Assembly (NCBI RefSeq): GCF_032852305.1
Contig: NZ_CP136594.1
Location: 3,165,168 to 3,229,167 of the forward strand
Reading direction: 5' to 3'
Origin: Parasphingorhabdus sp. SCSIO 66989
GTDB taxonomy: Bacteria > Pseudomonadota > Alphaproteobacteria > Sphingomonadales > Sphingomonadaceae
DNA: 64,000 nt
A program made the translations under genes and the position numbers. Each line of letters starts with the position of its first letter. Positions within the stretch are counted from its first letter, which is position 1. The notes below the pieces were generated by a model. That model saw nothing but the letters and a program-made list of their open reading frames with translations. It made no database searches and was not told the DNA's origin. Below are positions 43,100 to 50,909 of this stretch, in pieces.

Positions 43100-44767
43100 T
43101 TAACTGCGCTCTGCTTCCAGCCGTGCAATCTGCTCATCAAAGGTGCGCATCAGCTTCTTGCGTAACTTCTCCGGGATATCCGTTTCGCTTGCAATATCAT
43201 CACGTGCTTCACGCAGCCCTTCAAGGGCGCTTGAACGGGCTTCAGCAAGATGCTCACGATCACACATGCGCACCATCAGCATCGTCCGGCCGTTAGACGT
43301 ATCGGTAACGACCTTCTCGGTATCCGCTCCGCGCGAGCAATCCTTGCGAAAGCTCAGCTGCGGAATCATCAGCTCGACATTCATGCCCTCAATAGACTCA
43401 AGGGCAAGGACCCGAGCCTCTTCTGCTCTGGCATGTGCTTCAGCGCGTGCACGCAATGCTTCTGCCTTGGCTTCGCTGATTGCAATCCTTGTCTTGGGAT
43501 CGGTGCGAACGCGAATGACTCGCTCAGTTTCCCCGGCATCACTATGGAAAACACGCACTTCACGACTCACTTCTTGATCAAGATCAACCTCTACGTCGTC
43601 GTCTTGATCCAGTGTCTCAATGACAATCACTCTTGTTCCATCCGAGTCAATGACCACATCTTCATCAGAGACTTCCACCGTAGGCGCCTCAGGCGGCTCG
43701 GGCGTAACCTCAACAGAACGAACATCGGCTATTTCCGTAACCTCTGATGGTTCAAGGTCTACTTTCTCAACCGGTTTGACCACATAGGCATAGCTAACCG
43801 TCGCGGTCAGGGCCAAGGCGGTGGCGGTGCCGCCAATCATCGCGGCCGAGCCAAGGGCACGACGCGCGCGTGATTTGGGTTGCTGGTTCATCAGGATAAG
43901 CCTTTCTTTCAACTTCCCTCTTGGTGTTAACGGGCTCCCCAAAGCCAATGTGCGACCGGTGGCTGCCTTGGCGATCAGGCGGCTGTATTGCGCCCTTTCC
44001 TGATCATCGGCGCGCGCCAATACGCGCGCATCACAGGCGGCTTCCTGGTCGAAACGAAAATAGCGATATGCCAGCCATGCCAGCGGATTGAACCAGTGCA
44101 ATGCCAGCAGCAGCAGCGCGGCAAAATTGGCCCAAAGGTCACGCGCTTTGTGGTGTGACAGCTCATGGCGTAACGCAAGACGCTGCTCCGCATCGGTATA
44201 GCGGGTGGCAAAATCCAGCGGCACCGCGATAAAGCGGCGCAATACACCGAAAGCAAACGGGCCTTCTATGTCTGCAACCTCGACAATGCGGATATCGTCA
44301 ATCCGGTTCAGTTCGCGCGCGTCAGCCAGTATCTCGCGGCGATGCTGCAGATAAATCGCCAGTTGCACGATCAGGAACAACGCCGCACCGCCCAGCCAGA
44401 CAGTAATCAACAACGGCCAGATACCAAAATCGCTCAACCAGGGCGCCATGGCATCATGCGCTGGTGGTGCATCGGCAACAACTGCTGCGGGTGCACCAGC
44501 ACCTTCTGCCACTTTGGCCGCAATTGACTCTTTGACATTAGCAAGCGGCGCATCAACTTCGATGGTCTGGCTAAACGCTGGCAGAAACAGTCGCGCCAGC
44601 GGCAGAAGCCACAGCAAATAGCTGAGCTGCGCGCCGAAAAAATGGGCGACCGGTCGGCGGATAAGCAAAACCACAGCGATCAGCAATGCCGTCGCAATCA
44701 TTGTATCACCGCTCCAAAGCAGCCAGGTCTCAGTAGAGAAGATTTGCGCTAGCGAGAGATTGCTCAT
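43100..44767 (-). CDS. M56-family metallopeptidase, BlaR1-like without sensor domain
   Basis: This is a 555-residue membrane protease. Four N-terminal membrane segments surround the zinc motif HELSH (residues 201-205) with a downstream Glu in FDQEAACD. After a further membrane segment (about 300-320) the C-terminus is a long charged region rich in Glu, Asp and Arg. It lacks the penicillin-binding sensor of true BlaR1, so the signal is unlikely to be a beta-lactam (inference). It overlaps blaI by 4 bases (ATGA), and cleaves that repressor by analogy with BlaR1. Confidence 0.85.
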   Translation of the reverse strand: MSNLSLAQIFSTETWLLWSGDTMIATALLIAVVLLIRRPVAHFFGAQLSYLLWLLPLARLFLPAFSQTIEVDAPLANVKESIAAKVAEGAGAPAAVVADAPPAHDAMAPWLSDFGIWPLLITVWLGGAALFLIVQLAIYLQHRREILADARELNRIDDIRIVEVADIEGPFAFGVLRRFIAVPLDFATRYTDAEQRLALRHELSHHKARDLWANFAALLLLALHWFNPLAWLAYRYFRFDQEAACDARVLARADDQERAQYSRLIAKAATGRTLALGSPLTPRGKLKERLILMNQQPKSRARRALGSAAMIGGTATALALTATVSYAYVVKPVEKVDLEPSEVTEIADVRSVEVTPEPPEAPTVEVSDEDVVIDSDGTRVIVIETLDQDDDVEVDLDQEVSREVRVFHSDAGETERVIRVRTDPKTRIAISEAKAEALRARAEAHARAEEARVLALESIEGMNVELMIPQLSFRKDCSRGADTEKVVTDTSNGRTMLMVRMCDREHLAEARSSALEGLREARDDIASETDIPEKLRKKLMRTFDEQIARLEAERS

Positions 44768-45135
44768 TTTTTCATCTCCTTCAGGAGACGCTCAATTTCG
44801 GCAATGTCCTCTTCGGAAAATGCTTCACGTTCGGCAAGATGCGCAAACAATGGACCCGCACGACCGGAGAAGAGGCGGTCGACGAAGCGGCTCGATTCAC
44901 CGGCAACATAATCCTGACGCTCAAGCAGCGGACGATAAAGGTAACGGCGGCCATCGACTTCATGGGTGATCGCGCCCTTGTTGACGAGGCGCGAAAGCAG
45001 GGTTTTGACCGTCTGCAACGACCATTTGCGGTCGGCAGGCACGCGTTCAGAGATTTCGGATGCGGTCAACGGCGACTGGTCCCACAGGCAATCCATCACC
45101 TCAAACTCTGCATCACTGATGCGTTCTACGGCCAT
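44764..45135 (-). CDS. BlaI/MecI/CopY-family repressor
   Basis: This is a 123-residue winged-helix repressor. ISDAEFEVMDCLWDQSPLTASEI is the DNA-binding N-terminus and WSLQTVKTLLSRLVNKGAIT the recognition helix and wing. The C-terminal half (about 75-123) is the dimer/cleavage domain with a Phe-Leu-rich LFAHLAE segment. Two TACA-N2-TGTA-type operators lie 59-90 bases upstream, as expected for autoregulation of this operon. The partner is the M56 protease encoded immediately downstream. Confidence 0.92.
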   Translation of the reverse strand: MAVERISDAEFEVMDCLWDQSPLTASEISERVPADRKWSLQTVKTLLSRLVNKGAITHEVDGRRYLYRPLLERQDYVAGESSRFVDRLFSGRAGPLFAHLAEREAFSEEDIAEIERLLKEMKK

Positions 45136-45193
45136 ATCTTTTCTCCCCAGCTCTCACGCGGAGTCTACAAGAACACGACTCGCGCATGATGTT

Positions 45194-45225
45194 TACAACT
45201 GTAAGCTCAATCGACTACGGCTGTA
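45194..45225. promoter_or_regulatory. Tandem BlaI/MecI-type operators
   Basis: TACAACTGTA (45194-45203) fits the BlaI/MecI consensus TACA-N2-TGTA exactly. TACGGCTGTA (45216-45225) fits with one mismatch. A larger inverted repeat ATGTTTACA...TGTAAACAT spans both. They lie upstream of the blaI start at 45135, so this is strong evidence for autoregulation by the encoded repressor. Confidence 0.8.
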
Positions 45226-45294
45226 AACATTAAAGCTGGATGAACGGCATGGAGTTTTCGGCGAACGACACCAAAGCGCGGGTTAAGCCGATTT

Positions 45295-46746
45295 CTAGGA
45301 AACCGAAAAGCGCAGTTCTGCGCTGAGGCCGATAATTACTCCACTTTGATCAATGCGATTGTTGAGGGTCAACGCCCCTTTATGCTGCTCGGCGATCGCA
45401 CGCGCCAATGTCAGCCCCAGGCCGGTGCCGCCAGTGACTGTATTGCGTGACTTTTCAAGCCGGTAGAAGGCATTGAAGATATGCGGCAATTCTTCCTCGG
45501 GAATGCCCGGGCCATCATCGTCAATGCGGATAATCGCCTCTTTGCCTTCAAGGTGCAGATACACTCTCGCCCTTTCACCATAGCGCACCGCATTGCTCAC
45601 CAGATTGCGCACCGCACGGCGCATCCAGGTAATATGCACTGGTGCCACCAATCGCGAGACATTCACCAACTCGACGTCTTTGCCGAGATCGGAAAATTCA
45701 TCAGCGATGGTATCAAGCAAAGCCGCGATATTGACCGGTTGCGGCGGCTGCACGTCATGGCCAATGCGGGCGAGTGCCAGCATATCCTCCAGCGAGCGGT
45801 TAAGGTCATCGATACTGGCGACCATGCGGGTGCGCAATTTCTCATCCTGAACTGACTCCACCCGCACCCGAAGGGCGGCCAAAGGTGTCTTGAGATCATG
45901 TCCAATAGCACCCAGCATCACGTCCTTTTCATCCAGCATCGCGCCAATGCGGCTGCTCATGCGGTTAAACGCTTCGGTGAGGCCGGCAACATCATCGGGG
46001 CCAGAGGGCGCGATCGGCTCATGCCGCTGGGTGTCCCCAAAATCCCGCACGCCCTCGGTAAGCTGTGCCAAGGGTCGGGTGATCCGCCGCGCCACAAATA
46101 TGATCGTTGCTAGCAAAACAATATAGAGCAGCAGCGTCTGAACGATCAGCCAGCCAGTTATGCGCCAAATACTGGGCGGTGCCGGTACGCGGGTGGCAAG
46201 CCATTGGCCATCGGGGCGCTGCAACACCGCCATCACCCGACCCGTATCCGAAAGCATTGGTGGCGCGATAGCATCCGCGGGTGGCAGCCTGGGGCGATCA
46301 TCATAATAGACGGCAAGCTTGGCATGCGCGATCTCATAGCCATCGAGCAAATCGGACAGCCTTTTGGTCAATGTCGGCTGCAGCTCCATTTCCGCAATAT
46401 CGGGTGGATTGTCCTCCAGCGTGATACCGCGCCGGAAAGCGCGGCGGCGAAAACGCGGGAATTGTTCATTTTCATCAGCGATTTCTTCTTCGGTAAAGCC
46501 ACGCCGTCGCATACGCACTGCCCGTCGCTCTCGCGCTTCATTGAGCCGCTCTGTGGTGGTGACAATCCGCACACCGAGCGCATTGACCAGCTGCACATCG
46601 CGCTGCACCTGCTGGCCGCGATAGAGCAGCACCGCGTTAAACAGCTGTGCAGCCAGCAGCGCAATCGCCACCGCCGCACACACCTGGCCAATCAGGCTGC
46701 GTGGCCATAGCCTGAAGCGCCGTTGCTCGGCGCTCGCCTCGCTCAC
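45295..46746 (-). CDS. Two-component sensor histidine kinase
   Basis: This is a 483-residue inner-membrane kinase. Membrane segments at about 16-40 and 195-220 enclose a ~150-residue periplasmic sensor with an Arg-rich, acidic first part. A HAMP domain follows (about 220-270). The HisKA motif GAIGHDLKTPLAALR contains the phospho-His, and the HATPase has NLVSNAVRYG, DDGPGIPEEE and GGTGLGLTLA. It overlaps the response-regulator gene by 4 bases. The stimulus is unknown; the neighbouring EF-hand protein could be part of the same response (inference). Confidence 0.93.
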   Translation of the reverse strand: MSEASAEQRRFRLWPRSLIGQVCAAVAIALLAAQLFNAVLLYRGQQVQRDVQLVNALGVRIVTTTERLNEARERRAVRMRRRGFTEEEIADENEQFPRFRRRAFRRGITLEDNPPDIAEMELQPTLTKRLSDLLDGYEIAHAKLAVYYDDRPRLPPADAIAPPMLSDTGRVMAVLQRPDGQWLATRVPAPPSIWRITGWLIVQTLLLYIVLLATIIFVARRITRPLAQLTEGVRDFGDTQRHEPIAPSGPDDVAGLTEAFNRMSSRIGAMLDEKDVMLGAIGHDLKTPLAALRVRVESVQDEKLRTRMVASIDDLNRSLEDMLALARIGHDVQPPQPVNIAALLDTIADEFSDLGKDVELVNVSRLVAPVHITWMRRAVRNLVSNAVRYGERARVYLHLEGKEAIIRIDDDGPGIPEEELPHIFNAFYRLEKSRNTVTGGTGLGLTLARAIAEQHKGALTLNNRIDQSGVIIGLSAELRFSVS

Positions 46747-47492
46747 CCGTGCTCGCCCATGGTGGTGACATTCGCTGCCAGCATATAGCCGCCGCCGCGC
46801 ACCGTCTGGATCAGTTGCGGGTCGCGGCTATCCGCTTCAATTTTCTTGCGCAATCGGCTGACCTGATTGTCCACCGCACGGTCAAACAGATGCGCCTCGC
46901 GGCCCTGCACCATGTCAAGCAGCTGGTCACGATTGAGCACCTGACGCGGGTGACGGACAAACACGTCGAGCATTTTATACTCCGCCGATGATAACGGCAC
47001 CAATGCACCTTCAGGATCGGTCAAAGAGCGTTTGACACTGTCGAGCACCCAGCCATCAAAGCTGAACCCGGCAATGCGTTCTTCCTGGGCATAGCGCCCG
47101 GCGCGCTCGACCCGGCGCAACACCGTGCGGATACGCGCCACCAGCTCGCGCGGGTCAAACGGCTTGGTAACATAGTCATCGGCACCAATTTCTAGCCCGA
47201 TGATCCGGTCGGTGGCCTCACCGCGCGCGGTCAACATAATCACCGGCATATCGCCTTTGTCCGCCAAATGGCGGCATAGGCTCAGGCCATCCTCGCCCGG
47301 CATCATCACATCAAGCAGCGCCAGATCATAGAGCGCGGTGCGCAGCAACGTCCGCGCCTCACCGGCATGGGCTGCTGCTGTGACGCGGAAATCATGCCCG
47401 GAAAGATAGTCCGCGACAGATTCGCGCAAATCCTGATCATCATCGACGAGCAGGATATGCGGCTTATGGGCATCGGGATTTGGGTCGGTCAT
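46743..47492 (-). CDS. OmpR-family response regulator
   Basis: This is a 249-residue transcription factor. The receiver domain (about 12-125) has the acidic pair LLVDDD, the phospho-Asp in LLDVMMPG, the conserved Thr in MLTARG and Lys in VTKPF. The winged-helix output (about 145-235) contains PLSSAEYKMLDVFVRHPRQVL and VSRLRKKIE. ATG 47492 is preferred because it gives the usual short N-terminus; an in-frame ATG at 47516 is possible. It is the first gene of the operon with the sensor kinase. Confidence 0.94.
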   Translation of the reverse strand: MTDPNPDAHKPHILLVDDDQDLRESVADYLSGHDFRVTAAAHAGEARTLLRTALYDLALLDVMMPGEDGLSLCRHLADKGDMPVIMLTARGEATDRIIGLEIGADDYVTKPFDPRELVARIRTVLRRVERAGRYAQEERIAGFSFDGWVLDSVKRSLTDPEGALVPLSSAEYKMLDVFVRHPRQVLNRDQLLDMVQGREAHLFDRAVDNQVSRLRKKIEADSRDPQLIQTVRGGGYMLAANVTTMGEHG

Positions 47493-47537
47493 ATGCGAAT
47501 GGAATGATAGAAGCATGGCCAAAAGACAGATAAGCCT

Positions 47538-47553
47538 AAGGCAGCACTGCCTT
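47538..47553 (-). terminator. Hairpin after the EF-hand gene
   Basis: AAGGCAG-CA-CTGCCTT (perfect 7-bp arms, 2-base spacer) lies 44 bases beyond the EF-hand stop on the minus strand, with a weak T-rich tail (GTCTTTT) after it. It separates the EF-hand gene from the response regulator. Confidence 0.45.
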
Positions 47554-47597
47554 GACGACAAGCTGCCTTAAACCTGGGAGAAACTGTGCGCAGGGGG

Positions 47598-48215
47598 TTA
47601 TCCGCCCCGACCACCGCGACGACGCTGGAAGTTTTCGCGTGCCGCGGCGCGCTCGTCTTCGGTGATCTGGCCATCGCCATTGGTGTCAACGCGGTCAAAG
47701 CGACGCAGCGCCTGTGCTTCCATCTCGGCAAAGCTGACGGCACCATCGCCATCGCTATCGGCGCGGCGGAGCATTGCTTGTGCGCGATCACCGCGACCCC
47801 TGCCTTCAGCACCGCGTCGGCCACGACGGCCTTCACGCGCTGTGGCCAATTCTTCTTCGGTCAAAGTGCCGCTATTGTCGGTATCAAGGCGAGAGAAGCG
47901 CTTTTCGATACGCTCGGCCTGCGCTGCCTTCATCTCATCAAGCGAGACCTGACCGTCGCCATTGGCGTCCATCTTGGCAAAACGCTCGCCTTTCTTGGCT
48001 TCGCGATCGCTCGGGTCGATCTGGCCATCGCCATTGGCGTCCATACGCGCAAAGCGCTCTTGCAGTTGTGCGGTCATTTCGTCGCGGGTGACAACACCGT
48101 CGCCATTGCTGTCTGCGCGGGCCATACGGTCGCCACCGGGTCCGGGTTGTGCAAGAGCGACACCGGCCGCTAGCGCCATCGCTACAGATGCGGAAATTGC
48201 TATCGTCTTCTTCAT
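47598..48215 (-). CDS. Periplasmic EF-hand calcium-binding repeat protein
   Basis: This is a 205-residue exported protein. A signal peptide (about 1-22, ending VALAQ) precedes five to six EF-hand loops of the form D-x-N/D-x-D-G, e.g. DSNGDGVVTRDE, DANGDGQIDPSD, DANGDGQVSLDE, DTDNSGTLTEEE, DSDGDGAVSFAE and DTNGDGQITEDE. Arg/Gly-rich linkers separate the fourth and fifth. Such proteins buffer Ca2+ or help fold secreted proteins. It follows a terminator-ended leader (48244-48301) and is near a two-component operon, which may regulate it. Confidence 0.88.
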   Translation of the reverse strand: MKKTIAISASVAMALAAGVALAQPGPGGDRMARADSNGDGVVTRDEMTAQLQERFARMDANGDGQIDPSDREAKKGERFAKMDANGDGQVSLDEMKAAQAERIEKRFSRLDTDNSGTLTEEELATAREGRRGRRGAEGRGRGDRAQAMLRRADSDGDGAVSFAEMEAQALRRFDRVDTNGDGQITEDERAAARENFQRRRGGRGG

Positions 48216-48243
48216 ATCGGTTTACCTCGCTAATCCAGCGTTT

Positions 48244-48301
48244 CAAAAAAGGGGGGAGCCGCAGCCAGGGGAACAGATGAGGGTATAGTCACTGCGGCTC
48301 C
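48244..48301 (-). terminator. Intrinsic terminator in the leader of the EF-hand gene
   Basis: On the minus strand GGAGCCGCAG (48292-48301) pairs exactly with CTGCGGCTCC (48255-48264), followed by CCCCTTTTTT (48244-48254 region), a textbook rho-independent stop. It lies 29 bases before the EF-hand start codon, not after a gene. It therefore ends a short transcript or attenuates the EF-hand mRNA. Confidence 0.7.
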
Positions 48302-48452
48302 TTGACCTTGGTTATGGGCTGCCATTGTCGCAGACATTTGTCAGCATCACAGCCTTTTTGTCGCACAATGTATCAGCCTGACAGCCATGTTCATTTGAGC
48401 GACAGGCTGCGCTGCAAAACAGCGTATATTGGCTTGGCAGCCTTGCCAAACC
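48255..48452 (-). ncRNA. Candidate small RNA or attenuator leader upstream of the EF-hand gene
   Basis: On the minus strand a -35 TTGCTT (48482-48487) and a -10 TACAAT (48459-48464) with a 17-base spacer predict a start near 48452, and the terminator at 48244-48301 would end the transcript after about 200 nt. The interval has no plausible ORF and contains a stem TTGGCA-AGGC-TGCCAA near its 5' end. It could be a regulatory RNA of its own or the EF-hand mRNA leader with an attenuator. Structure and function are unknown. Confidence 0.4.
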
Positions 48453-48514
48453 TGCCCTATTGTACCTCCCAACACTGACATAAGCAAAACACCCCCATGC
48501 AGAAAGGAACATCC

Positions 48515-49057
48515 ATGTCGCTCTATGCTCTTACCGTGCCTACCTTTACCCAATTGCTGAACGGCCTGTCGGCGCAGCTCGACAAGGCAAGCGAATGGGC
48601 CAAAACCGCTGGCAAGAGCAATGACGAGCTGATGGACACCCGCCTGTCAGAGGATATGTTGCCGCTTTCTTCCCAGGTGCGCTTTGTCTGTGGGCAGGCA
48701 CGCGATTCGGCTGCCAAGCTCACCGGCAAGGATATGCCGGCGATCCCCGAGGATATCGTCGCTTTTGATGCGCTGAAGCAACTGGTTGCCGAGACGCTGA
48801 CACTGCTGGGTGATCTGACAGAGGATGATTTTGCAGGGGACGAAGACGCGATGGTCGAGTTGACCATCCCCAATGGCATGGTGTTCGACCTGACCCGCGC
48901 CCAATATGCGCGCGATTGGGCGCTGCCGCAAATCTATTTCCACGCCACCACCGCCTATGCGATTATGCGTCATCTCGGTGTCGAACTCGGCAAGATGGAC
49001 TTTGTCGGCCATATGCTGCGCTATTTCCGCGCACCGGCAGAACAGCCTGCCGCCTGA
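48515..49057 (+). CDS. DUF1993-family protein
   Basis: This is a 180-residue cytoplasmic helical protein of the DUF1993 family. ATG 48515 follows AAAGGAA by six bases. Signatures are YALTVPTFTQLLNGLSAQLDKA at the N-terminus and LPQIYFHATTAYAIMRHLGVELGK with the conserved His/Arg patch. DUF1993 is a DinB-like fold with no assigned function. It stands alone, divergent from the leader of the EF-hand gene. Confidence 0.8.
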   Translation: MSLYALTVPTFTQLLNGLSAQLDKASEWAKTAGKSNDELMDTRLSEDMLPLSSQVRFVCGQARDSAAKLTGKDMPAIPEDIVAFDALKQLVAETLTLLGDLTEDDFAGDEDAMVELTIPNGMVFDLTRAQYARDWALPQIYFHATTAYAIMRHLGVELGKMDFVGHMLRYFRAPAEQPAA

Positions 49058-49153
49058 CGGGAAAGCCCCAAGCCACGGGCGTGCTCGACCCTGGCGCGCA
49101 TAACCAAAAATATTGACGAGGCGCACACATGCTGGCAATAGCGCCTCGGCTGA

Positions 49154-49227
49154 GCGGGTATAGCTTAGTGGTAAAGCCCTAGCCTTCCAAGCTAGTTATG
49201 CGGGTTCGATTCCCGCTACCCGCTCCA
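49154..49227 (+). tRNA. tRNA-Gly (anticodon TCC)
   Basis: A full cloverleaf is visible over 74 nt, with encoded CCA. The acceptor stem GCGGGTA pairs with TACCCGC, the anticodon stem CTAGC/GCTAG holds the loop CTTCCAA, and TTCGATT lies in the T loop (CGGG/CCCG stem). Anticodon TCC reads GGA and GGG. A toxin-antitoxin island begins 96 bases downstream; tRNA genes are common integration sites, but no copy of the tRNA 3' end is visible there. Confidence 0.97.
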
Positions 49228-49322
49228 GTTTTTCCTAATGCACAAGCTGTTCTTTTTGGAATGGTCACTCAGCTTGTCATCCAGCAATTACCTGCCAATT
49301 CTCTGGCCAAGCCGATAGCCTA

Positions 49323-49625
49323 TCATACTGGCTCGGGAATGCGCGCTACTCCGGTCGGTTTGCCCGATAGCTCAAGCTGACCAAGGTCATAGTCTGCCTG
49401 AATACGCAGCAAGGTCGCCGCCTTCACGCCAAAGGCATCCTCAAAACGGCGCGCCATTTCCGGGGTCAGGCTAGCCTTGCCATTGAGCAGCCTGCTCATA
49501 TTGGCGCGAGTCACATCCAAGTGCTTGGCAACATCCGCTATGGTCATCTTGTAGGGCTCAACATAGGTGCGCTTGAGCCAAGGGCCCGGGTGGACGCGGA
49601 TCGAGGGATGAATGGTAACAGCCAT
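49323..49625 (-). CDS. higA: HigA-type antitoxin, apparently orphaned
   Basis: This is a 100-residue XRE-like antitoxin. PWLKRTYVEPYKMTIADVAKHLDVTRANMSRLLNGKASLTPEMARRFEDAFGV is the HigA/VapI helix-turn-helix. ATG 49625 overlaps a stop codon of the preceding frame by one base (TAATG), the arrangement normally used by higB. The expected toxin gene is missing: only a ~25-codon remnant (49625-49699) precedes it. It may still serve as an antitoxin for a different toxin or as a regulator. Confidence 0.85.
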   Translation of the reverse strand: MAVTIHPSIRVHPGPWLKRTYVEPYKMTIADVAKHLDVTRANMSRLLNGKASLTPEMARRFEDAFGVKAATLLRIQADYDLGQLELSGKPTGVARIPEPV

Positions 49626-49699
49626 TAATGATAGTTCTCGATGTTGAGGTCGGCGATGGTGGTCTCGTCTGTCCTGCCACCTGAGCGCCATAAGCCCGC
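49625..49699 (-). pseudogene. Remnant of higB toxin C-terminus
   Basis: In-frame codons just before the HigA start read W-R-S-G-G, then T-I-A-D-L-N-I-E-N-Y-H before TAA. HigB proteins commonly end in a V-E-I-V-D-Y-H-like tail. A neighbouring frame reads A-L-R-W-Q-D, as expected slightly earlier in HigB. So a frameshifted stump of higB seems to remain, ending at the stop codon of the adjacent antitoxin gene (49700-49702). Evidence is short and tentative. Confidence 0.4.
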
Positions 49700-49996
49700 C
49701 TATACGTCCGCCAGCTCCTGGACAGACTTTAGTTCCAGTTTAAGCCCCAAGGCATTGAGGGTGGCAAGGAGAGTTGAGAGGGTTGGGTTACCCTCCTCAC
49801 CAAAGGCGTGATACAGCGCTTGGCGGTTAATGCCTGTCTTTCTGGCAAGGTCAGACATGCCATTGGATCGAGCAATGTCGCCAAGGGCCATGGCGATCAG
49901 GCGGGGATCCTGAGACTCAACCGCATCCTGTAGCAGCGCGATAGCTGTGTCTGCTTTGGTGATATGCTTTGCAGCGTCAAAGGGCTTGCTATCCAT
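49700..49996 (-). CDS. Addiction-module antidote protein (HTH, HigA2/GraA type)
   Basis: This is a 98-residue antitoxin with a C-terminal XRE-type domain: MSDLARKTGINRQALYHAFGEEGNPTLSTLLATLNALGLKL is the hallmark of the putative addiction-module antidote family. The N-terminus (MDSKPFDAAKHI) is the toxin-binding part by family knowledge. Its ATG is 3 bases after the toxin stop, so both are coupled. The toxin-first order matches HigBA-like systems. Confident family identification. Confidence 0.88.
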   Translation of the reverse strand: MDSKPFDAAKHITKADTAIALLQDAVESQDPRLIAMALGDIARSNGMSDLARKTGINRQALYHAFGEEGNPTLSTLLATLNALGLKLELKSVQELADV

Positions 49997-49999
49997 CGT

Positions 50000-50302
50000 C
50001 TATCCTTTCAATCGCTTTATATCGCGTTTCTGTGTCCGCTTTGTGCCACCGTCCAGCATGAGGTAAACTGTCCTGCCGGTCCTGCGGTAATACAGCCTAT
50101 AGCCCGGCCCATAATCAATTCGGGCCTCCCACAGACCGTCATCAAGAAGTTTACAGTCTCCGAAGTTATTGAGCTTCATCCGGTTAATCCGGCCAATAAC
50201 CTTCGCGGCAGCAACGGCGTCAGCTTCCTCCAGTGCGCTAAGCCAACTATCAAATTCTGAAGTTGACTCTATCTCATTCTCCATGTCGTATATATACGAC
50301 AT
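50000..50302 (-). CDS. RelE/ParE-superfamily toxin (HigB2-like, addiction-module killer protein)
   Basis: This is a 94-100-residue toxin that probably cleaves mRNA on the ribosome. WLSALEEADAVAAAKVIGRINRM, NFGDCKLLDDGLWEARIDYGPGYRLYY and LLLDGGTKRTQKRDI-like end match the Gp49/HigB killer family. The start may be ATG 50302 or ATG 50284; both ATGs lie at the two ends of a perfect 20-bp palindrome that is the likely operator. Together with the next gene it forms a complete toxin-antitoxin module beside tRNA-Gly. Confidence 0.85.
   Translation of the reverse strand: MSYIYDMENEIESTSEFDSWLSALEEADAVAAAKVIGRINRMKLNNFGDCKLLDDGLWEARIDYGPGYRLYYRRTGRTVYLMLDGGTKRTQKRDIKRLKG
50283..50302. promoter_or_regulatory. 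Perfect 20-bp palindrome over the toxin start
   Basis: ATGTCGTATA and TATACGACAT are exact reverse complements without spacer. The palindrome covers both possible toxin start codons. Antitoxin or antitoxin-toxin complexes usually bind such sites to autorepress, so this is the best operator candidate for the module. Confidence 0.65.
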
Positions 50303-50465
50303 ACCAAAATGGCTGTCAATTAAACACGACAGTCAGCCGGATATGCTTGCCGCGCCAGATAACTCGCAAATATTCGTATCCGTTCGCCAATGTGCGATAT
50401 TCCTAAGCGCGAACATTTGGGGGTATAATTCAGATCAGAATTTTACGAATCATAAAGAGCGTTAA

Positions 50466-50711
50466 GTGAGCGATATACGATACACGATTATCTGGAATGA
50501 GAAGATTATCGGCGAGGTTACAAACATCGCAATCGACAATTTTTTTCTTCACGGTTCGCTGGCGATACAAAACAGCGCAAACTATCAAGAAATGCTGAGC
50601 GACTTACACGCGAGTGACTCAATAGAGGTTGTCTTGCAATCCAGTCACAGCAGATTCGACGCAAGACTGGAATGTGAACCCGATGATCTTATTGAGTTCA
50701 AATTGATCTAG
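50466..50711 (+). CDS. Unrecognised 81-residue protein
   Basis: This is a small soluble protein starting with GTG at 50466; upstream AAAGAG is a plausible ribosome site. No family recognised. Composition is acidic and the DNA is AT-richer than the surrounding operons. It lies between the TA module and the bc1 operon, so it is probably part of the same acquired segment. The following 198 bases (50712-50909) have no other gene. Confidence 0.5.
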   Translation: MSDIRYTIIWNEKIIGEVTNIAIDNFFLHGSLAIQNSANYQEMLSDLHASDSIEVVLQSSHSRFDARLECEPDDLIEFKLI

Positions 50712-50847
50712 GGCCGAGACATAAAATGCGCGCAAGCAGCGCCAAAATGACGAATAAGCCAAGTGGCAAAGCGCTTCGAGAAGTCTATTGCGGTGGTCAC
50801 CTATTCCCGCCTGCTCACGCACAAAAGTCGGCCATTCGCAACGCGCT

Positions 50848-50879
50848 AAAAAGGCGGAAGAGCATCGCTCTCCCGCCTT
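50848..50879 (-). terminator. Rho-independent terminator of the pet operon
   Basis: On the minus strand a 13-bp stem with one mismatch (CCGCCTT...AAGGCGG, loop GAT) is followed by TTTTT at 50848-50852. It lies 31 bases after the cytochrome c1 stop. Confidence 0.85.
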
Positions 50880-50909
50880 ACTAGTCTTTGGTTATGTCCG
50901 AAGTAGCGA

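Noticed and set aside
43100..45135. BlaR1/BlaI as a beta-lactam-inducible resistance operon for the broken beta-lactamase
   Set aside because: The protease lacks the sensor domain, the lactamase is 5 kb away, and no BlaI operator is visible upstream of it.
48255..48452. 6S RNA, SRP RNA or a known riboswitch
   Set aside because: I could not match the conserved parts of any of these (no GGAA-tetraloop SRP helix, no long 6S bubble, no cobalamin or TPP box); retained only as an unnamed leader or small RNA.
49154..50711. Integrative element inserted at tRNA-Gly
   Set aside because: No integrase gene and no second copy of the tRNA 3' end is visible in the next 1.5 kb; only small TA genes are present.
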